DNA of 64,000 nt, taken from assembly GCA_010909165.1 (NCBI GenBank), contig MU008190.1, forward strand, positions 345,166 to 409,165. Direction: 5' to 3'. Under the pieces are notes generated by a model. That model had not been told where the DNA came from, made no database searches, and was given only the letters and a program-made list of their open reading frames with translations. Origin of the DNA: Anthoceros angustus (Eukaryota > Streptophyta > Anthocerotopsida > Anthocerotales > Anthocerotaceae). The position numbers and the translations under genes were made by a program. Below, one piece after another: positions 56,986-64,000 of this stretch (position 1 is its first letter; each line of letters begins with the position of its first letter).

Positions 56986-59315
56986 GCACGTTACGGCTCC
57001 GAGCTGTTTTTTCCTGGAGACCACGTCCTCCATGGTGCAGGTCGGGCGCCTGGGGCCCTCGGCTGCTGGAACGGCATGCAAGGATCTGTCTGTTATTGTG
57101 CTAGGCAACGGCTGGCCGCATTCCCGGGCTGGATGGAGCTCCGGGAGCTCTGGCGCGGGCGTGGGCTCGGGCTGCTGTCGTGGAAGCAGGCACGGGGATG
57201 GCGTGGATAGTAGCAGAATGCTGGTGATGATCTGCTCCTGTGCCGATGGCCTGAAGCTTGCAAGGTCCAAGTGGCTCGGTTGGAGCGGAGGACGGGACAT
57301 TTTCCAGGTGCAGCCAGTGCCTCGATGTCTCCGGCTGAGTTCAGCAGCATGCTGTGTCCTTGCTCCAGCCTCACTCTTCATTCCGGCGGATGATCGTGTC
57401 AAGCAGGTGCTTTCATTGCTCCCTGCTGTACGTGTGATGCGAAAAGGTTGGACGCAGGCCAAGTGGGATCAACTTTGGTCTGTGTCGTGTGCGTGCAGGG
57501 AGGGCTTTTTGCAGCATTGCTTCTCTCGTCGGCCTCGCCTGAACGCAACGCCCTTGGCCTCTTTGCCTTCGCTTGTACTCTTGCTGCAACCTTCCTCGAC
57601 CGGTGGTGGCAAGTACGTGTCTTTCATTCCTGATTGATTGGTTCTTGTGTTCGACAATCTCATTCTCCAGTCCCGGACATGTTCGAACCTTTTTCTGTCT
57701 GAAAGGAGCTGCTTTTGATTGACAAGGTGTCTCTCGCTTCCAGCAAAATGGCACAGGTTCTCAAAACTATCATTTCACCTTGCTTACTAAGAAAAGTGAG
57801 AGGGCAGCGGAAGATCACGGTGCCACAATGGAGCTGGAATGCTTGGGGGGTCCCAAGCTGAAGATTTCAGGTCAACAAGCTGCCAGAGGATCTGTTTACT
57901 GATGTCCTTCGTTTGGTTCTTGCCAACTAGAGTGCCAATGACATTGCTGGCTGACATTTCCCAACTCTGTTGTCGCAGGAGTGGCTTCACTAGGAGCTTT
58001 TACATACCAGTCTGATACTTTGCTTGGAAAGTTGGGGCTTTTTGCCGTTGGTTGTATCCTTCTAGTTGGCCTCTTCCATCTAGGATACTCATTGGTTGGG
58101 ACGACCGATGGGCAGTCAGTGAAGAGACGAGTTATTCGTGCTCAACGTCATGGAGACTTTAGAGAGCGCATGAGGCGGAGATTAGGTGAGAAGGAGTTGG
58201 GGTTCAGGGTCACTTACCAGGAGCCGGTACCAAGGTCAGATTTTTCGGGCGGTAGAGCAACCTTTGGTGCTCAAGGGCACTTGGACGAAGGGTATGGTGA
58301 ACTAAGAAAGCCCAAGTCCACATTAGAACCTGATGACCTTCTTAGATTTAGAGCAGTTAGGTCTGGCCACTCGCATCAAGCAGACCTCGTGGACAGGACT
58401 GTGAGGGGTGGAGCAGGTGGGGAGTCTCGGTTTGCGGAGTCGGGCAATGGCTCAGCCGTGACAGGCGCTGGGGACATGCCTAGCGTGCAGACTGACAGAA
58501 CAGAGTTATGGGCGAGTCAACCGCTGTCCAATCCACAAATTGGTAGCAAGGAAAGACGATCTATTGCAGCAAGGCCCGATGGCTCTCTTTTAAGTTCACG
58601 GAGTGCAGCAGACAAGTCCAGTAAGGCTTCTGATATGAGAGAGGGCCATGACGCTAGGAGACTTGCTGTACCCCGTGGAAGCCTACGCAAGTGGCAAGAG
58701 AAAGATGAGGTCAGTGTTACCACTGCCAGCTTGCTCCAGAAAGTGAATGTGTAAGACAGTTTTGAAGTTTGTGCTGGCCATGCTTCTTCCATCTTCTACA
58801 AAGAAATTCTGTCCATTGCAGTTAGAGTTGAAGTCGCGAGTGGAGGAGCTGAGGAGCAAGGTTCTAGCGGCTGAACAGACACGTCAAGCTGCGATGCGAT
58901 CCCTAGCTGAGGAAAAGAGGCGCAGCCTTGAGCTAGAAGTGAAGATCAGTAGGCAGGTAACGTGGTAATTTCGTGCAATTCATGCTTGGGTCACTACAGG
59001 TTCCGTTGTGGATCATGAATGAACGAAATCTTGCCGTCCTGTGCAGAAAGAGTCTGCTGCTGCCTTGGAAGAGGAGGTCCGCGTGCTAAAGGTACAACTT
59101 GTGAGCAAATCGTTGAGCCCATTCAGTCATCACGGAAATGTGTCCTAACATCATCATTCCCTCTGATATGTATTTTGTAGGAATCACATGAGGCACTTTT
59201 AACTTCTCTGAGGAAGAAGTACAGCTCTTCTGTGGCGGCTCGTGCCGCCGCTGCCTTGCTCTACCAAAACTGGGACTCCACTGGCGACGACAGTGTCCGG
59301 GAGATGGTGTACTGA
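56985..59315 (+). CDS. Predicted membrane protein with C-terminal coiled coil, multi-exon, unknown function
   Basis: Well-supported exons: 57,499-57,612 (one hydrophobic segment, ends RWWQ|GTACGT); about 57,979-58,709 or slightly longer (LGKLGLFAVGCILLVGLFHL, a clear membrane span, then a long hydrophilic region); 58,822-58,956 (charged heptad coiled coil); 59,047-59,091; 59,181-59,315 with stop. Phases are 0 at the last three junctions. The final exon (HEALLTSLRKKYSSSVAARA...) looks conserved. 5' exons are uncertain: a frame at 57,000-57,406 may supply the N-terminus and ends at CAG|GTGCTT. The phases of 57,612 and 57,979 disagree by one base, so a small exon is missing; a 13-bp candidate lies at 57,744-57,756. 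I do not recognise the family. Two membrane spans followed by a coiled coil suggest an organelle or ER membrane tether, but that is a guess. Confidence 0.6.
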
Positions 59316-60060
59316 TGTAGTAACACGCATAGCGTGCTAGTCCACAATATATTACCGGCCTCTACGACCTTTTATTTTGTTAAGTAGTGTATCATATTAG
59401 CAATATTATTCTTCTTGCAAGTCGCAGCCGGTCGTCTGTCCTTCGCCGAGCCCGTCATCCACTTGATGAGATCGTAATTATGAAGGTTTTCTTACTCGGC
59501 GTGGCCCCTTTTTATGTAGGTTCCTATGTATGTACATACTGTATGTACCTTATGTTGGTCTACTGTACATTTGGCTGTACGTACTCGGCGTGTAGAGGAT
59601 TTTGGGTGGTGGGCATACAGTATGCCGGTCGTTCCCTGGTGATGCTGACTGCTTCGTCGTAGTATGTAACGCGGAATGACGAAATTTTCGTTGGCTCTAC
59701 CAACGTGTGTGCGACTCCTTCCTTGCCAATGGCACTTTTTGCGAGCTGCATTCCGTTTCCTTTCGGCTGAAACTTAGATCGGGTCACGGGGCCTTATGTT
59801 TTCTCAAGATCGTTGGGGGCGGAAGTTGGAGAAGGAGTCTGGGTGTGATGTCTCGACTGTCTGCGGGCCTATACAATCCGGTTTTCAGATTGCACTGTTT
59901 CAGTTGCAGCCAAGATGTACAGGAATCTGGCTAGAGCGCTTCAAGAGAATTTCTACCTGCTGGAGCGCTACCTAGAGCACAACGTGCGCTGCTTTGCTTT
60001 GATGTTTGCCACTAAGAGGATGTGCTAGGTCTTGTGGCTTCTGGTATTGTGCACTGCAGG
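59316..60060. other. Intergenic region, 3' UTR and possible 5' exon of the NB-ARC gene
   Basis: The first part is A/T-rich 3' flank of the membrane/coiled-coil gene, with TGTATGTACATACTGTATGTA-type palindromic simple sequence near 59,520-59,580. At 59,910-60,021, after a good acceptor (TTCAGTTGCAG), a 37-codon open stretch reads AKMYRNLARALQENFYLLER. It could be an exon of the NB-ARC gene, but the gap to the next candidate exon is too short for a normal intron. Confidence 0.35.
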
Positions 60061-61851
60061 ATGAATGAACACGGTGACGGCGATCTACTTTCCATCGTGG
60101 AGAGGGATCTGAAACTTTGTGCAGGTGGCGTAGGCAATATGGCGGCAGCAGAGTTGAAACGGATGCTCAAATTCGTGGGTGGATTGAATAGTAACTTGAT
60201 TTCAGCTAGACTGTCGGCATGCCAACGCTCCCAGGTGATAGCAAAGTTCCATGCTGAATACATGGAGATCAGACCTCGAGAGAAGAAAGCGTGTGGCCAC
60301 TTTTTCGAATGGATGACACCCTTGCAGAGCTTGCTTTCTTGGCAGAAAGGACGTCATCAGGCGCGCACCTTGAAATGCTTCCGTGAAGGTTGGGATTCGC
60401 GGCTGAAGCAATGTGGGACTGTGTTCCGCAACCATCTTCCGGAGCATTACAGATGTCATGAATCTATCTTTAAGGACGTGGTAGACTATCTGCGTACAGG
60501 AGACAAGGATGTTGTCATTCTGTCAGGCATGTTTGGGATGGGTAAGACGCTGATGGCTCGTGAGATCGAAGGGTTTTTCCAGATAGGTACAGTCTCCACT
60601 TTCCACTTTCAGATGTGTGCTTTCTGGCTGACTGCTTTGGCTCTGTTCACTCTTGATTTCTGAAGGTTTTGTTACGTGTTTGCCACAGAGCTCAGGTTTC
60701 CCGGTGGAGTTCATTTTCTTCACTTTGATAGGAAAGTGAGTGAAGAGAGTCATTTAGAGAAGGAAGTAGACGAGCAGCTGAGGAAATTAGCTAGCAGCAT
60801 GCATTTGGCCTATGAAACAGACGTATGGCAGGCTTTGACTGATGCAGCAAGGAAGAAAAGTTGTCTCATCGTGCTGGATGATGTCTGGAACTCGGACAGC
60901 ATAACGCGCTTTCGATTGCCTGAACATGGTGGCAAAATTCTGGTCACAAGTCGTCGACAGAAATTGTGGACGGATGCAAAGGTGTTTCTTATTGGTGCAT
61001 CAGACATTCGGGCTGAAAAATTGGATGAGCACCTACTTGTGGCTACAGCTTCTTCTCGGGGCATTATGCCTTTACCTGAGGAAGTCAAGGTACAAAGGTT
61101 GGGATGTTGCCACACACAGCTCCTTTTTGAGTCGTTTCTTGGTAGAAAGGTCTTGTTGACCGCCGGTAGACAAGTCTTCTATGAATAATTCACTTTATCC
61201 TTGATGGTGCTGATGTCTTGCAGGACAGGATTCTGAAGGACTGTGGTGGTTGCCTGTATCTTGTCAACAAAATTGGACACCGCTTGACTAACAAAATTGT
61301 GGCCGAAATTGCTGAGACTCCAAACTGGGATAGCCTTGGCAACCTGAAAGAATGCACTGCTGTACTGGAATTGGAATTGGATTTCTCTGTCAAGGCACTC
61401 CATGCAGGTGCCTGTCAATTGCTGGAGTTCCTAGGACTATTCAAAGCAGGGCAGGGTATTCCTAAAGAAGTTCTAGAGCACGCATGGACATTTGTAAATC
61501 CCAGTGCTCAGTTGACCGAGATTGCCCTGGACGCTATTGTTGATTTCAACTTTGTCACAACAGATGTAGAAGGAACCAGAGTAAGTAAAGCATGCTAACC
61601 TCTACTGCTTTGGGTCAATGATGGCTGGATATCTTGTTAGTGTTCCTCTGCTCCATATACCTGCGATTCTAAGTAATCCTGCTGACGGGGCCTTCGGTGA
61701 TTTGCAGGTGTCCTACACTCTGCATCCCTTGGCCAGCCACTATTTCCTGAACAAGAAGCCAAGAGGTTGGGGAAAAGTTGACAAATTACCTATCCTTATG
61801 CGAGAATATGCAAATCCCGTTGTCATGAACTTCTTGGCGCACTGGTCGTGA
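60061..61851 (+). CDS. NB-ARC (NLR-type) protein without visible LRR, four exons
   Basis: Plant immune-receptor type nucleotide-binding protein. Exons: 60,061-60,586, 60,689-61,089, 61,224-61,580, 61,708-61,851. All phases agree and give 475 residues without a stop. The N-terminal 120 residues are helical in appearance and of no named type I recognise. The P-loop GMFGMGKT is at residues 156-163. Kinase-2 LIVLDDVW is at 60,865-60,888, followed by GGKILVTSR (RNBS-B). The winged-helix region spans exon 3. At the usual MHD site exon 4 reads LHP. The stop comes about 40 residues later and no leucine-rich repeats follow. An upstream exon is possible; ATG 60,061 is the first in frame after an acceptor AG. 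Either a truncated NLR or a CN-type protein. No break is seen, so it may be expressed. Confidence 0.8.
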
Positions 61852-62481
61852 GCTGCTAAACAAAACACAAGGAATTTGTCATGTAGGAAAATTCCAGCTC
61901 TCATCAGGACTCGGTGTGGATTCGCCACTGGTCCTTTGGGATGTGTGTCTTACATGACCGCAGGCAAATAACTAGCTCCTGCCTGTCTGCTTGACGGAGT
62001 CCAACCGACCACTACCGACGGTTCCTCCTGGCCCTCCCATTCGAAAATCTGGCCACCAACTCTTCAACATGGATAACAAGGCACGTCTGAACTTGCGGAA
62101 GCTTGCACGGTCCGGAATTTTCAGATTGTTGCAGAAGGAACGCTAGAGAGATGATTTGCGCGCGTCCCATTGCCCAGCGAGCTCCTGCGTGTCTTGCCCA
62201 TTTTGGGCGGAGAACGTGTTGCCTCAGTTCTTTCTCCAAGTCTGGGAAACCTAACGGGCGCGATGGAGCTGCCAAGTGAACACGGAATTCCTGCAAGTCT
62301 TGCGTAGGGGTTCCATCGGCTGACGTCATCCTATTGTTGGGGGGTTAGCTCAGGTGGTGCTCATTCCGCCTGAGAAAGGACCTCGGTCTGTTGACTTCAG
62401 GGCAGTGAATGTCGAAGGACGCACTGCTGGTGAACAACCTATACAGACCTGCTTGGGTGGATTTCCAGGCGGTTATGCAGG
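61852..62481. other. Intergenic region between the NB-ARC and PPR genes
   Basis: No LRR-coding sequence, no gene and no transposon recognised. The last 50 bp before the PPR start are open in the PPR frame, back to a stop at 62,431. Confidence 0.45.
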
Positions 62482-64000
62482 ATGCACCACTGTGGGGAAG
62501 GAGCCTCCACTGTCGGCAGTGTAAGGCAGACAGACTTCCCTTGCAGTCTTGTGGACAAGTCATCTCCTTCTCGATATTGCTGCACCAAGAAGTGGATACA
62601 TGTTCCGGACCCTCATAGACCGACCATTGTGTGGACTTGCACCCTTTGCAGGACTGCATACACATCAGAGTACATTCATGAACTGGAAACTGTGGGCAAT
62701 CGAGGATGTCTGGACAAGGGACTAGGCGTGCTGCTCTGCATGGATCAGCGGGGAATCGCACCTTCTGTGCAGTTGTACAAGAATCTGTTGCTAGCCTGCA
62801 CGAAGAAAAATTCCCTTCACGAGGCCAAGCTGGTGCATGCCCATTTGGCAAAGCATGGGTTGGAGTCCAACAGAATGCTGCTCGACCTTGTTGTCACCAC
62901 GCTGGTGAACTGTGGTAGCCTCGCCGAGGGGCTTCAGTTGTTTCACCGGCTGCCCCGGCGAACTGTTTTCTCTTGGACAGCCGTCATCTCAGGGTATAGC
63001 AATGCAGGGCAATGTCGGGAGGCTATCCTATGCTACAAGCAGATGCAACAGGAGGGTGTTTGGCCGGATAGTTATACATTTGTCAGCGTGCTTAAAGCAT
63101 GCAGCAAGTTGGAGGACTTGGAAGAGGGCAAGCGCATTCACGCTGCTATTGTATGTCATGGGTTGGAATCAGACATGTTTGTTGCAAGTACCTTGATCAG
63201 TATGTATGCAAAGTGTGGTAGCATGATGGATGCACAACATGTGTTTGATGGACTGACCCAGCGGAATGTAGTGTCATGGACAGCCATGGTTGCAGCGTAT
63301 GCTCAAAAGGACCAAGGAGATAAAGCTTTACAGATTTTTTGGCAAATGCAAGAAGAAGGCGTCAGACCAGATTCACGGACCTTTGTCTGTGCGCTCCAAG
63401 CTTGTGGCAGCCTTGCGGAGAGAGAGGAAAGGGCAGTCGAGGAAGGGCAAAGTGTTAAGAAGCAGTCTCTCCAGAAAGGTAGGATAGTCCATGCTGCCGC
63501 TGTTGAGAGCGGTTGGGAATCAGACAGCTTTGTAGGCAATTCTTTGGTGAGCATGTATGCAAAATGTGGGAGCCTTAAGGATGCCCAAGTCGTCTTCGAT
63601 GGTCTGTACCATCCCAATTTAGTTTCATGGAATGCCATGATGGCAGCACATGCCCAGCAGGACCAAGGAGCCAAGGCCCTGCAGATATTTCAGCAGATGC
63701 AAGAGAAAGATGTCATGCCAGATGCCCGGACTTTTGTCAGCGCTCTTCAAGCATGTAGCAGCCTAGCTGAAAACGAGGTAGCCAGGCTGCAGGAGGGGAA
63801 ATATGTTAAGTTTGAGTCCCTGCGCAAGGCCAGAAAATTACATGCTGCAGTAACAGACAGGGGCTTGGAGTTGAATGTTTTTGTCGGCAGCAGTTTGGTC
63901 AGTGTCTATGCGAAGTGTTGGAGCATCGAGGATGCAGAGCAGGTGTTCGAAAGATTGTCCAACCGCAATGTCGTGTGTTGGAGTGCCATGATTGCAGCAT
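62482..64000 (+). CDS. PLS-type pentatricopeptide repeat protein, N-terminal part, runs off the window
   Basis: One uninterrupted frame from a stop at 62,431 to the right edge, at least 506 codons. Start chosen at the first in-frame ATG (62,482). PPR proteins bind RNA in plastids or mitochondria and act in editing, splicing or stability. Repeats begin near 62,730 (LACTKKNSLHEAKLVHAHLA) and follow the P-L-S pattern. Each cycle carries a SMYAKCGS-type S motif, an NVVSWTAMVAAYAQ-type P motif start and a PDSRTFVCALQACGSLAE-type L motif. Four such cycles are visible by 64,000. From the third cycle on, about 15 extra Glu/Lys-rich residues (EEGQSVKKQSLQKG-type) sit between L-motif helices. The C-terminal E/DYW domains, if any, lie outside. 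The N-terminus is not a strong transit peptide. Intronless so far. Confidence 0.9.
   Translation, partial: MHHCGEGASTVGSVRQTDFPCSLVDKSSPSRYCCTKKWIHVPDPHRPTIVWTCTLCRTAYTSEYIHELETVGNRGCLDKGLGVLLCMDQRGIAPSVQLYKNLLLACTKKNSLHEAKLVHAHLAKHGLESNRMLLDLVVTTLVNCGSLAEGLQLFHRLPRRTVFSWTAVISGYSNAGQCREAILCYKQMQQEGVWPDSYTFVSVLKACSKLEDLEEGKRIHAAIVCHGLESDMFVASTLISMYAKCGSMMDAQHVFDGLTQRNVVSWTAMVAAYAQKDQGDKALQIFWQMQEEGVRPDSRTFVCALQACGSLAEREERAVEEGQSVKKQSLQKGRIVHAAAVESGWESDSFVGNSLVSMYAKCGSLKDAQVVFDGLYHPNLVSWNAMMAAHAQQDQGAKALQIFQQMQEKDVMPDARTFVSALQACSSLAENEVARLQEGKYVKFESLRKARKLHAAVTDRGLELNVFVGSSLVSVYAKCWSIEDAEQVFERLSNRNVVCWSAMIAA

Noticed and set aside
1-64000. tRNA, rRNA, snRNA or organelle-derived genes
   Set aside because: I looked for cloverleaf A/B boxes, rRNA core words and organelle gene fragments on both strands and saw none I could support by eye; only short initiator-tRNA-complementary priming sites at Copia LTRs are present.

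Overview
This is a piece of a plant nuclear genome: low gene density, GT-AG introns, many layers of degraded transposable elements, and a few ordinary plant genes. The genes are a plastid-type arogenate dehydrogenase, a plant-type NB-ARC resistance-like gene and a PLS-type pentatricopeptide repeat (PPR) gene. The style of the PPR gene and the mix of repeats make me favour a fern or another seed-free vascular plant. That is an impression from sequence style, not a proven assignment. No organelle genes, rRNA, tRNA or CRISPR arrays were seen.

Layout. 1-3.5 kb: gene-free, several minisatellites. 3.6-6.8 kb (+): wreck of a non-LTR retrotransposon with a CCHH zinc finger and a reverse transcriptase. 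7.2-11.5 kb (-): intron-containing, frameshifted gene coding for a ParB-like domain joined to a beta-class (N4/N6 type) DNA methyltransferase. 11.6-15.6 kb (+): divergently oriented, broken gene of the DUF7869-like family. Introns and flanks of these two genes carry GC-rich perfect palindromes centred on GCATGC. 15.4-17.0 kb: direct tandem duplication. 17.2-20.1 kb (-): Mutator-like (MULE) transposase pseudogene with a SWIM zinc finger. 20.3-20.9 kb: minisatellites.

21.7-23.75 kb (+): the best-preserved gene, arogenate dehydrogenase (tyrosine biosynthesis), eight exons. 23.8-26.8 kb: repeats, a 5'-truncated copy of the non-LTR element, and unrecognised remnants. 26.8-38.4 kb: nested Copia elements. 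Minus-strand Copia fragments lie on both sides of a plus-strand Copia, which is itself split by a younger Copia at 31,135-36,479. The flanking repeat CATCT and the host reading frame show that last insertion clearly. 38.8-39.5 kb: C/G-rich hairpin minisatellite. 40.155-48.721 kb: an 8.6-kb CACTA-like DNA element inferred from terminal and subterminal inverted repeats; it sits in a minus-strand gag-like sequence and itself contains a Gypsy LTR plus gag. 50-55.6 kb (+): Gypsy pol, an LTR, and then another gag of the same family, so one LTR lies between two internal regions.

57-59.3 kb, 60.06-61.85 kb and 62.48-64 kb (all +): a membrane/coiled-coil protein gene of unknown function, an NB-ARC protein gene without a visible LRR, and a PPR gene that runs off the right edge. 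The five protein-coding loci have no visible functional link. The most unusual content is the divergent ParB-methyltransferase / DUF7869 pair, which may be the cargo and mobility genes of one mobile element.
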